This document shows positions 46,640 through 57,696 of a stretch of 64,000 bases of DNA, piece by piece. Position 1 is the stretch's first letter. Each line of letters starts with the position of its first letter. Source of the DNA: Diphasiastrum complanatum (Eukaryota; Streptophyta; Lycopodiopsida; Lycopodiales; Lycopodiaceae); assembly GCA_029204225.1 (NCBI GenBank), contig CM055112.1, positions 903,852 to 967,851 on the forward strand, read 5' to 3'. A program made the translations under genes and the position numbers. The notes below the pieces were generated by a model. That model searched no databases. It worked only from the letters and a program-made list of their open reading frames with translations, and was not told the origin of the DNA.

Positions 46640-47560
46640 TGGATTTTGGGTAGAGTTAGCAGAATAAGAGATGGTATACTGCCTCAAACAAATCCACATA
46701 TTTTGAGGTCTATATTGACCTCCACTAATTCTTACCCATTATCAACAGACCCATCCATAAAAGTATAGATTTGTTTTTAAAATGTATAGACATATTATCA
46801 TAAATCCTAATGTAAAGTAAAACTGAATGTAGTCCCACACTACAAAACGTGCATCTACAATAAAAATAGGAGACAAACATTTATGTAAAAATTTATGAGC
46901 AGAGGTATACAATCTAGCATTTATGAGGTGGTAACAATCTAGCATTGTTTAGGCACAACTTGCTAATGTGTATCGGAAACCTGTTTCTGAAATGTAAAAA
47001 TTTATGAGCAGAGGTCGGAATGCACCTTGGAATAAGTATGGTATGTTGCCTTAAATTGATCCACATATTTTGAGGTCTGTTCCGACCTCCACTGATTCCC
47101 ACCCCAGTTGATGTAAATAAAATTGAATGTAGTCTTACACTACAGAATGTGGATCTTCAACAAAAAATAGGAGACAGACTGTTACAAAATTATACAAGTA
47201 CCTGGACTTGTTATTAATTGTGTTGGTCAGCTGCTTGGATGGTGTTTGAGCCTAAAAATCAGCATAAAAACCTACAAAATAATTTCATAACAAAAACTCA
47301 TACAACTATTGCCTTATGGGGAAATCATAGAAGTACTCATCATAATTGAAGATTCTACTAAAAACCAAAACATAAGATTTTCAAATGTATCATAAAATTC
47401 ACAGATCTGTCATTTGAAAGCTCAAAAAAAATGTAAGGAGAGGTCAGAATAGCCGTTGGAATAGACACGGGTACACTATTCAAAACAACATCGTGTATTC
47501 GGACCCTGTTAGTACCTAGGATCTGCTACAAAATGTGTGCCTCAACTGTTCTGATGGTGA
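46640..47560. repeat. Diverged tandem repeats, unknown origin
   Basis: The stretches 46660-46740 and 47030-47110 match (CCACATATTTTGAGGTCT). The stretches 46810-46905 and 47110-47190 match (CTGAATGTAGTC and AGGAGACA). TAAAAATTTATGAGCAGAGG occurs at about 46886 and 46997. Further GGTCGGAATAGCC-like words occur at 47443 and again at 48464-48630. The units look like a decayed array about 350 bp in period. No coding content is seen. Confidence 0.45.
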
Positions 47561-47589
47561 TCGGCCTAGAAATCAACAATGAAAAATGC

Positions 47590-48310
47590 ATTAGAGAAAA
47601 TTTGGCCTTGGAAAGGCCCTAAAGGATGGTCACGTAGGATGACAATATTTTGGCAATGTAAAATACTAAAAGAAAATCCTTTTCTACCCGTAGTCCTTCC
47701 CACACATACTTTGATGGTTAGCTATTATGTGCATAGTGTAGTCTATGGCTGAAAAAAATCATAACTTTTGAACGACACCTCAGATTAGACGATTACGGTG
47801 CCATTTGAAAGCCCTCAACAAGAGCTTTTCAATGACACCCAACATGACCCAATTTTGAGCTACGGTGAAGAAGTTATGGTTGGTCAACACTTGGTCAACT
47901 GCACTTGAAATAGATATTAGGTTGACCAACTGGTGATCGATCAAACATTTGACTGGCCATAACTTTTTCACCGTAGTTCGAAACTGGGTCATGTTGGGTG
48001 TCATTGAAAAGTTCTCATTGAGGGCTTTTTGATGGCACTGTAATCATCTCAATCTGAGCTGCCATTCAAAAGTTATACTCTTTTTTTGCTGAATTGCATT
48101 ACTACAAATAAAATGGCTTATTTATGGGCTGTCCCTGACTCAAAATTACAATTCTTTTAAAAAGAAAAAAATATGAATTTAAAGGAGCTACGTTACCTAG
48201 ATTTCAAATTTAAGTGTTTTGATTGGTCCACGTGGAAGAAACTTTTTAGAAAAAAAATATAAAATATCTTTTTGAAAGGCCTCTTTTGTGCTCAAATTTT
48301 CTCTAATGTA
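47590..48310 (+). mobile_element. LTR-B-like fragment with a large hairpin
   Basis: The part 47930-48300 matches the reverse complement of 5880-6190 in LTR B, including TTTCAAATTTAAGTGTTTTG and GATTGGTCCACGTG-like words. So this is an LTR remnant of a related Copia family. Two arms (47761-47886 and 47938-48067) are inverted repeats of each other, with about 80-85 % pairing and a loop near 50 bp. Confidence 0.55.
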
Positions 48311-48717
48311 AAACAAAAACTAGTATTGTAGTTTGTTAAGTTTGTTACCACAAAAAAATAATTCTAACAATCTAATTTTACACAAAGAACAATAAAAATC
48401 ATATGGAATCCTGTATGTGCACCAAAAAATTGGATATCCAGTTGATGAATAGAGGATTTGGCATCGGAATAGCCGCTGATTTAACAAATCCCACAGATCG
48501 TGATATTCCAATAGGCATTCCGACCCTTTGTAGGTCTGGATCTGCAGCAAAAGACTCTAGATCTACGGTATCCTCATAGAAAATAAGCCATCGGAATAGC
48601 AAATCCTATAGATTCGTCTATTTTGATGGCCTTTCCGACTTGCCTGTTATCTTAAAAAAATTGTGTGGATCCGCCGACTCCTTTGTTTCAAAATAAACCT
48701 ACATAGAAAATATGAAG
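48311..48717. other. Unassigned, with TCGGAATAG words
   Basis: I recognise no gene. The words ATCGGAATAGC (48464, 48590) and TTCCGACC or TTTCCGACTTG (48520, 48625) connect it loosely to the repeats at 46.64-47.56 kb. Confidence 0.35.
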
Positions 48718-51515
48718 TCAAAAAAACCAAATTGCAATCACATTGAAATTGATACTATAATGTAAGAGAACGAGAGAGTGAGGAAAAGAGATAGAGAGAG
48801 AGATATTATCTTGCATCCAATACTCAGAAAACCTCCATCCTCCACTTTCCCTTTCTTCCTTGAACTCACCACATTTGATTTTGCAAGGAGTAAGCAAAGA
48901 GGAAGATACAGCAAGATAACATCCATCCACTTGCATAGCTCCATGTACACAAGAAGATCCTCCAAAAGATTTTCCATTCTTCATAAGAGATCGATACTCA
49001 AGATCCATTGGTTGGATCCACTCCTCTTCTTTCCTTGCTTGATCTACACTTGTAGGCTCATCCAAAGAGGTTAGGAAAGCAACATAATTTCCAAAAACTA
49101 CTTGCTTACCCTTTTGATCATATGTGAGCCTTGAAGGTACTTGTCTTTCTCTTGATGTTCTCCTTGGCTTTTGACTTGATGAAGGTCCATCATCACCGCC
49201 ATCCAAAGTAGGATCCTTCTCATCAACATCAAGAATGTTAGAACCATCTACTTTACCATCAATCATGCTTGAAGACACCTTTGGAATGTTTCCCTCATAA
49301 AAAATGACATCTCTACCAACAATCACTTTGTTAGTAGAAGGAATGTAAACCTTGTAGGCTTTATTCACCTCACTATATCCAACAAAAATACCTCTCCTTG
49401 AAGATGGATCCTCCTTGGTCCTATCATCAAGAGTAATGTTGACATAGCATGTGCATCCAAAGGTTCTTAGAAAGTTGACACTCAGCCTCCTCTTGAATAG
49501 CATCTCAAAAGGTGTCCTTCCATCCAAAATAGCACTCGGCCACCTATTGCACAAGAAATTGGCACACAACAAAGCTTGATCCCAAAATGGTTTGTCAAGG
49601 TTAGCACTTAACCTCATAGCTTTAGCACTTTCACATAAAGTTCTATTCTTCCTTTCAGCCACTCCATTTTGTTGTGGGACCTCGATGTTGTATACTCCCT
49701 CTTGATCCCATGCTCATCACAAAAGGCCTTGAACTTGTTAGATATGTACTCACCACCATTGTCACCTCTCAAGCACTTGATCTTTGTGGAGAATTGGTTC
49801 TCCCTTGCATTCTTGAATTTGACAAAGACATCATACACTTCATCCTCGCTCTTTAGTAGATAGATCCAACAAAATCTACTAAAATCATCAATGAATGTTA
49901 CATACATCTTAGCTCCACTATTGCTAATTGTAGTAAATCCATGAATATCCGAATGTACAAGTTGAAAAGGCTTTGTAGATCTAGAAATAGATCTAGTATA
50001 AGGTAGTCTATGTGACTTAGACAAAGCACAAGACTCACAAACATGCTTGTCATTACTTAGGGAACTTGGAAGACCAATCACAACCTTCTTCCTTGCCATT
50101 ACCTCCAATGACTTGAAGTTGAGGTGTCCCATCCTTTTGTGCCAAACCTCTTGAATAGAAATTTGCTCCCTTGCAACACATCCAACTTGGTTAGCAATAA
50201 CACAAGCATCAAGTTTGAACAACTTCCCTTGCCTTTTTCCTTTTCCAATCAAGACATCCTTCCTTTTGATCAAACAAGCATCTCCATCAAACTCCACCTT
50301 GAGGCCCTTACTTAGCATTTGACTCACACTAAGCAAATTCTTGGTAATAGATGGAATAAACAAGACATCATCCAAATGAACATTCCTATTTGTAGAGAGA
50401 GAAATAGGAATTGTGCCAATCCCTTTTATTGCACACTCACCATCATTGGCCGTGTAGATCACCCTCCTATCATCTCCATATGCCAACAAAGAAGTGAAGT
50501 AATCTTTGTGAAAGGTTATGTGTGAACTTGCTCCACTATCAATCCACCAAGGATCTAGATCTCCATCATTAGCAAGCATACATGAAGACATCACAAAAGC
50601 ATCATCATTTGCATCTTGCACATCCAAACCATCCTCATCAAGAGTAAGATTACCTTGCTTGTCTCCTTGATCTCTCTTCTTCTTGTAGCACTCACTTGCA
50701 AAGTGTCCTTTGATGCCACAATAGAAGCACTTGAGCTTTGATCTATCCTTCTTTTTGCCACTTGAAGAAGCATCCACTTGATTTTGCCCTTTAGATCACT
50801 TGCTTTTGGTTTTGCCCTTGAATTGGCCTTTGTGAACATAGCATCCTCTTGAAGTGTCGATGTAGATCCACCTCTTGCTTGAAGCCTATATTCCTCATTG
50901 ATCAAGATCTCTTGAAGATCCATCAGACTTGGCAAAGTCTTTTGAATAGCAATACTTTGAAGAATGTTAGCATGAGCATCCAACAAGCCATTAAGAATCA
51001 CTTGAATAAGCTCTCCTTCCTTAATGCTTTCATCTATGCAAGCTAACTCATCATTCAATGCTTTCATTCTCAAAACAAAAGTACTTGGACTTTCTTCATT
51101 CTTTTGCAAACAAGAAAAGATTTGCCTTCTTAGAGTCAACACTATAGAAGTAGACTTGGATTCATAAAGCTTCTTCAATGAATTCCAAGCTTCCAAAGAT
51201 GATGTGCACTTACCAAATTCCTCGAGAAGTTCATTGGTAACATTCATCTTTATCATGTGTAGAGCCTTCTTGGCCCTCTTGTGATACCTCAATTGATCTT
51301 GTTGTGTTGCTCACATCATAGCTCGCTTGAAGCGCAAGCTTCCTTCCTTAACACAACACTCCATACGGCTGCCGCTGTCTCTCCTCCAAACCTACAACAA
51401 TATCCAAAACATCAATCATCTCAAGAAGTGACTCCATCCTCACTTTCCATAATGAATAGTTACTTGAGGTAAGCCTATCATTGGCTTCCAACATGACTCC
51501 AATTGAGGTTGCCAT
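48718..51515 (-). mobile_element. Copia G, 5' half (fossil gag-protease-integrase)
   Basis: This is a minus-strand Copia. Gag starts at ATG 51515 (ATSIGVMLEANDRLTSSNYS) and runs to about 50780. A CCHC knuckle CFYCGIKGHFASECYKKK (about 50725-50675) follows, then protease WWIDSGASSHITF (about 50555-50515), GAG-pre-integrase WHKRMGHLNFKS, and integrase with FIDDFSRFCWIY and DNGGEYISNKF (to about 49700). The integrase C-terminus has RTPFEMLFKRR, and the linker ends near 48970. The sequence from 48970 to 48718 is not recognisably Copia. RT, RNase H and a 3' LTR are not found. The long frames make it the best preserved coding fossil here, with about three or four interruptions. Confidence 0.88.
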
Positions 51516-52676
51516 GTAGCAATGACCTGATCTTCTCTTTCAACCTATTTCAATGCACAAAGAACTCCTTTGAACAACAACAAATGCTTTCAAAAGAAAT
51601 CACCAAGATTTGAAACTATCTCACAAATTATCTTCTAGCACTTATCCAAGCAAATCAACACATGTAATCATGGAATCTTGATCAACCTATGATCTATCCT
51701 CAATCTAATGACTTTTGCCACTTCCTAAGATTGAAACACACTCAAATGAAGTCCAGCAACCTCACTATATAGAGATCCAATCAAAATTAGGGTTTTGACA
51801 AAATCACAAAAAATTGACTATTCCAAATCTACATGCAAATGCTGAAAATTTGATATGCAATCTATAAGCCACCACTTAGGCTGAACCAATGATCCAAAAA
51901 TCGGCCAAATCCAGCATGTGAATTCAAAAATCGGAATTGAACAAGTATATTGACCTATTTAGTGTTTTGATCTACAAAAGATCCAATCTACAAAAGCAAA
52001 AAATCCGATTTTGGTGTAGAATCCTCTCTAGCATGCTCTAGACTTGATATCTTCACCAAATCATTGATAGATTTGGTTAGAAAGAAAAATACACTACCAA
52101 TTTCACCAATGTAGAAAAATCAGCATCTACACACAATTTGAGATGCAAACACTAATAGAACTTGATCAAACTTGAATGAAATGATTATGTACTGTTGCTG
52201 TCCGTACAAAACCAGCAAGCTACTGTATTTTACACATGTGGATCCAAAAATAACAAATATAGAGCATTCTACACAGAATTGCAAGCAATCACCAAGATAG
52301 TGCACCAATGGATATTAGAACCCAGGAGAACCATGTATAAGCATGAAATGAGATAGAGAAGAGAGAAGATGACTCTCTCCCCGAGTTACATCCTTTTATA
52401 GCGGGTCCAAACCCTATTTGGCCACTTGGCTTTCCCACCAAAATGCTAACCCTACCAATTTTGGGTCTAGATTCAATGTACCCAACTTATTCAAATTGAA
52501 TCTACTCAAACTCGCATTCTATCTTTTCCACACTTTCAAAAAGTGTTAATTTAAATGAAATTTAGACTAATGAACTTTGAAAAGTCAACCTCTAAGTCTA
52601 AAACAAGTTTTGGCCTCAATATGCCAAATATGGAAATATTGCAAAATGTGATGAAACTAGTTGAATCTTTCACACA
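51516..52676 (-). mobile_element. Leader and 5' LTR of Copia G
   Basis: The LTR appears to run from TGTGTGAAAGATTC (52676) leftward to about 52080. Its right part is shared with the fragment at 46170-46590. Its inner border is not sharply defined, because no clean primer site is seen between 52080 and 51516. The remaining 560 bp up to the gag start are leader sequence. Confidence 0.6.
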
Positions 52677-52985
52677 CTACTCGTTGTAACCAGCTCATTC
52701 AATCAGAGACACAACAACAAGATAAGACATCAAGAGATGTGTACTGATTCAGATTTAGAACTACAAAGATTCATTTTTTATCAATAGTTTCTTATTGTCT
52801 AAAATTGTCTTCTTAAGTTGTCCCTTAATTCCATATATTATTTTCGCACGCAAATTCAATTAAAGCAAAACTTGTTCTATTAGTACATAGATCAGACATA
52901 AACCCGCTTGAAGACACTAATATTGTTTAACTTATTCAAACTTTAATCGTATTCTCTATGGAAGAATAATTACTATTTTTCTTAC

Positions 52986-53449
52986 ATTGCAGTGGCTCAT
53001 CAATCTTCCAATGCATTTTCCTATTCATATTCGGTCAAATTCCAAATCAACGGAGGGGATTGAAAATTCTCTATACAATTGGTCAATGACATAATTTTTT
53101 TCCTCATCACTTTGTTTGCGCCAGTCCTTGAAAATGTCTTTGTTGAAGACCACATGCGTGAGTTGCCTCATGCGAGTGATGACGCGACCACCACGATCAT
53201 TCTCCACTATGTGCTTCTCCGCATCTATGTCATAGGATGGCAAGACGTCAGCTGATGGAGAGGTGGCAAAGGGAGTGTTGAGAGGAGTGGGGGAGTTGAC
53301 TACAATGGGAATGATTTGGGGAGGAGTTTGAAGGTGATCACGAGAAGAGTGGGAAGGGGTATGAAGAGGAAAAGGTTGGGGAGGAGTTTGAGTGGGAGTG
53401 TAACCAACAGGGGTTTTTGTGGATGGATGCAGCTGAGCTTTTGCTGGTT
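52986..53449 (-). pseudogene. Exon of a CACTA-associated accessory protein (Transposase_24-like)
   Basis: The minus-strand frame enters after an AAAAGCTCAG acceptor (about 53450). It reads a proline-rich N-part (KTPVGYTPTQTPPQPFPLHT), then LPSYDIDAEKHIVENDRGGR, VITRMRQLTHVVFNKDIFKD and WRKQSDEEKNYVIDQLYREF. The WR-x-hydrophobic-x and helical pattern resembles the plant Transposase_24 domain found with CACTA elements. The frame meets a TGA at about 53025-53027. A GTAAG donor lies at 52985-52981, in a different frame. It may belong to the same gene family as the exons at 30.94-31.32 kb. No CACTA terminus is seen nearby. Confidence 0.45.
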
Positions 53450-53574
53450 GTTAGGCTTGGTTAATATGACATGTTTGACTCTATATGACTCTATACAAAT
53501 TTGATTTACTTTAATATTTGTACGTTTGGTATTCTGGTAATAATGTGTAGTTTTGTTTAGATTTGTTAGGTTCA

Positions 53575-53883
53575 AAAACACATACACACAACACATGCAC
53601 ATACAAACACTCGCGCACACATACACGTGTACAGACTTGCACACACATACACAACACATACACATACACACACAACACACACATACACATACACACGTGC
53701 ACACACACCACATGCACGCACAACACATACACATACATATACACATGCACCCACACACATACACACAATACACACACACAACACATCATCACACATGCAC
53801 ACACAACACACACACACACACACTCATACATGTACACATGCACACACAATGTGCAAACATACATACATATACACGCACACAAA
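53575..53883. repeat. CA/ACAT-rich low-complexity tract
   Basis: About 310 bp are almost entirely alternating purine-pyrimidine (CACACA, ACATAC, CACGTG words). It opens all six frames and produces spurious Thr/His/Cys/Val-rich proteins. Alternating tracts of this kind can adopt Z-DNA; that is general knowledge, not shown here. Confidence 0.9.
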
Positions 53884-55274
53884 TTTTTTTGTTGAGCTCT
53901 CAGAACCCTAAGCCTGCATCCATCGCATACAAACACACATCTCTTTTTCTCTCTCAAACCCCTCTTCTTTATAGTACTATAATCTAGATATGTCCGCCTT
54001 CGGCGGGCACACTTTGCTAGTAATAACTTAAAAATTAAGGTAATTAACTTACTTGGATAAGTCAATCTTGAATTACCTTCAGCTTTTTCATTTCTTTCTA
54101 TATATAACTTGGAGCACTTTAGTGTTGTTTTCATGCACTATTCTCATTTTGAAAATTTTTCAAGATCTCCCAACATGCGTACTTGGTGACAAAGAGAGCT
54201 ATAAAGCTTTGACATTTGAATCATAGATTTCATTCTAAGACCAAAGCATATTCCTATACATCATCATTATTTAGGAGAACTAGCTACACAATTTTGTCAT
54301 AATTCAAGTGGAATAAAAATTCTAAAGAGTGCACCGTATGCGACATTGATAATTGAACTATTGAGATTGTGTAGTAGTTTCATGATTTGTTGGAATTTCA
54401 AAATACAGATTAATTAATGGTTTGTCTTGTGGTGCTAATTGTAGGCATATATTGTATTGAAACTAAGATACAAAAGTTCATAGTCAAAGGATCGTCATTT
54501 TTTATTATTTTTAGTTCATTTCAATGACATAAGACATGATTTGTTTAACATCTTTAAAAAAAAAAGTTTACAAAATTTAGTTTTTTGAAGTAAATTTTGT
54601 ATTCGTGATAGTTGTGTTAGATGTCATCGTATTCTAACTAAAAAGAAGCTGCATTTTCAAAACTAGAATAACAAATAACAAAATATAATAGGAGTCTTTC
54701 TCTATCAAAGACAAAATTGTCATTGCCAAAAAGATACATGTAATAAAGTAGTTACTAATTATAAGAATTAGATGGATGTACTAGCAATATGAAAGCTTAT
54801 AATTAAGCTGAGATTTTAGAGTTCTCATTAGTTAGCCATATTACTTATATATAGATCAACTATGGAAATTCATTTTTTATTTCAACAAAGTTGTTTTTGG
54901 ACTTGAAAATATTATATAAGAGGGACATGCTTGTAGATTTATGCTAAGCATTTTTTAATAAGAAGCGTGAATTATATTCTTACGTCATAATACTTATGAC
55001 AGAAAGGTATAGTTTGTATATAGAGCAACTCCTCAGTACTTGGAAAAACCCCTTGAGAAACCATTGCTTTTCCTGAGTAATAATCAAAATGTATTCCATT
55101 CAAGCTCTGAAGCATATCATCCAAAAGACAGTTTAACAGTTGTATATTGAGACATTACACATTATTTCCTACAGTAAGCTTAATGGTTCCAGAAACCTAC
55201 AAAGCCAGAGTTTATTCACACCTTAATGAAACCAAGTATTACTCCTCTGAGACACGTGGCATTTCCTCTATTTC
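53884..55274. other. Unassigned AT-rich region
   Basis: No gene, LTR or transposon end is recognised. The region ends where the right copy of the segmental duplication begins. Confidence 0.4.
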
Positions 55275-56048
55275 TCTTGTATAATCGACCGCCTGTTGAT
55301 AGCATGCAGGCAAATTAGAAACTTTAATTATGCTCTGAATGGAGTTAAAGTTCAAAATTGTGACGTTTAAATCAAAGTCTCATAGAAAAGCTTATAACTG
55401 TTTCTAGGCCCCAATAATTCAATGCAGCTAGGTTATATGCCTTTGTTGCAGCTTCTTCATCATCATAAGCACACATGTCTCAATCGTATGCAATTATTGG
55501 AACACATTCCATTCCGGAACTTGACCAAAATGAAAATATAAAAGATACATTGTAACTCAGCTTCAATATTTAAAATAGTATCAGAAGAAGTTAGCTTTTG
55601 TTGTTGGAGCTGTAGCAAGAGAGACTGCCAAGAGTAAAGTGTATAAATCTCAAGGAAAAACTTTATATGTTAAACATGAAGTCGCTAAATTCAATGACAA
55701 ATGCCTCCAATGCTAGCAATTGGTCAATGCTCTTCCTCAACAAATATGCATCACACAATCCAATCTTCAACTGGAAAGCATAGGACCATGCTATAGCTCC
55801 AATCCAAAGTCTAAAAGCACTTGCGGCAATTTTTTATCTACAAAAACATGTCTACTTCTAATACTACCTATTTCAAAAAAATCCTAGTGTTCAACTCTTG
55901 GTAAGAAGGTGTGGAGAACTACAATTTTCTTCAGAAAATAATTCTGCACAACTCACACATAACAACAATATGACATTTCAAGAATTAGTGAGTATCGTGA
56001 CTATGCTAAATTGTTTGCAGACAAGTGATAATAGTCCAAATGTAAACA

Positions 56049-56186
56049 AGAAAATCTCATCCAAGAACTAAAGAAAAGTTAGGTCTTGGATGAGATTTTC
56101 TGGACTGTGAAGAAGACAAGAAAAGCACAACAAAGATACCATTAGAAATTTTCATCAAATATACATAGTCCAGAAAATTTCTAATG
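56049..56186. repeat. Two perfect short hairpins unique to the right copy
   Basis: First hairpin: an 18-nt arm at 56049-56066 (AGAAAATCTCATCCAAGA) is perfectly complementary to 56084-56101. Second hairpin: a 14-nt arm at 56140-56153 (CATTAGAAATTTTC) pairs perfectly with 56173-56186. The left copy (39250-39360) has only the first arm of each. Each second arm is a new inverted copy of nearby sequence. Confidence 0.85.
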
Positions 56187-57429
56187 CAGTCAAAAACTAT
56201 TTGATTGTCAAACCAAAGAAATGTGTGACGACTAAAGACTTCAAACATTATAGACAAAGAACTGCATATCAGACATGGTCTGTACAAAAAACAGCGTTCA
56301 ATTTGCAATTAGAGCCAATATTGGTCCATCTCGAATTAAAGAGATCATATTTGTTCAATCTCGAGTCATCAGGTTCAATTCCATCAACAAGGGGCCAATC
56401 TCGAATAATCCCAAGATACTAAATGCATGATTGGTCAATTATCCTTGCTCAATAAACTATGTAGCATAAATTTGAGCTACCTTGCAATGTATACATCAAA
56501 CTCAAGCTACCTCGAGGGATACACCTTGGATTTGAGCTACCTCGAGGGATACACCTTGGATTTGAGCTACACTGTTTGGCACGATAGACATCAAATTTGA
56601 GCTATATATCAATTTTACCGATAACGTATGTAGGGTCAAAACTAAGCTCCCTGATAAGGGCAATCTAAATCTATTGAACTTGAGATTGGTCAAACTCAAA
56701 CCCTCAATAAGTTGTGTGGAGTAATGAGTGTCATGTACTACTAGACCAAAGCTACATTTCAAGCATAAACTTTGAGCTAGTTGAATGTCCAAAACTTAGG
56801 ATTTTTCAAATTCAATCAATCAATGAGTCATTTTGAAGATAAGGACCAATGCCAAGCTATCATGAGTGATGGATTGCTGATATTTCTTGGTACAACACAT
56901 CCTTTGGTATGGGATCATGATCAATAGCAAAAAACGAATATGTGCAATGGCAAGGGTGGATCAGATGTTCCTGGTTCATTACTATGGTCTACCTCGGTAC
57001 TCAAAATAACCATTCATGTGGCCCAGTTGTGCAAAAATTTGGCTACTCTTAACAAGGGCCATCATTTGTTTTCATATGCTTGAGTGATCTATCATTTGTT
57101 TCATCCTAAAGGCCATCATTTGTTTTCATATCCTGAGAGCCATCATCAGGTGCCAAATATCTTAATCACACTTGATGGGCATTAAGTATGGACAGATAGT
57201 TACATGCTCCCATGGACGGATAGTTACATACTCTCATGGACAGATAGTTACAGCCATCATATCCCATGTGACCCGATTGTTTTGGGTATAGAAGAGAGGG
57301 TGAATGATGGGAAATGCTCAAGACAGCAATCATACACTTATAACTGAGCCTTGGGTGACAGATGGATTCACCAGCTTGTGAAATCACAAAGCTATGCAAT
57401 GGACAAAAACTAATCTTCATTTTCTTGTT

Positions 57430-57590
57430 TTGTGTATGTGTATGTGTATGCACATGCGCGTGCACGTATGTGTTTGTGTGGTGGGGGGGGTAGCTAGGGG
57501 AATAGATATAAATTTTATTAGCGACTTTTGTGACATGACTTTGCCATGTGTTCGTTTATTGCTCCAATGTGAAATAGTCTATTGTTGATG

Positions 57591-57683
<93 letters not shown>

Positions 57684-57696
57684 CGCTCTCTCTCTC
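57430..57696. repeat. TG-rich tract, G8 and TC microsatellite (right copy)
   Basis: This is the counterpart of 42555-42802. The TC tract is longer (57595-57696, about 51 dinucleotides with two G interruptions) and the G run shorter (57483-57490). Confidence 0.9.

Noticed and set aside
46843-46850. CACTACAA as a second CACTA terminus
   Set aside because: It lies inside a diverged tandem repeat whose other copy reads CACTACAG, with no subterminal words and no partner end.
53300-54134. Cysteine/valine-rich and histidine/threonine-rich proteins
   Set aside because: They are translations of the CA-rich tract, open in several frames at once.
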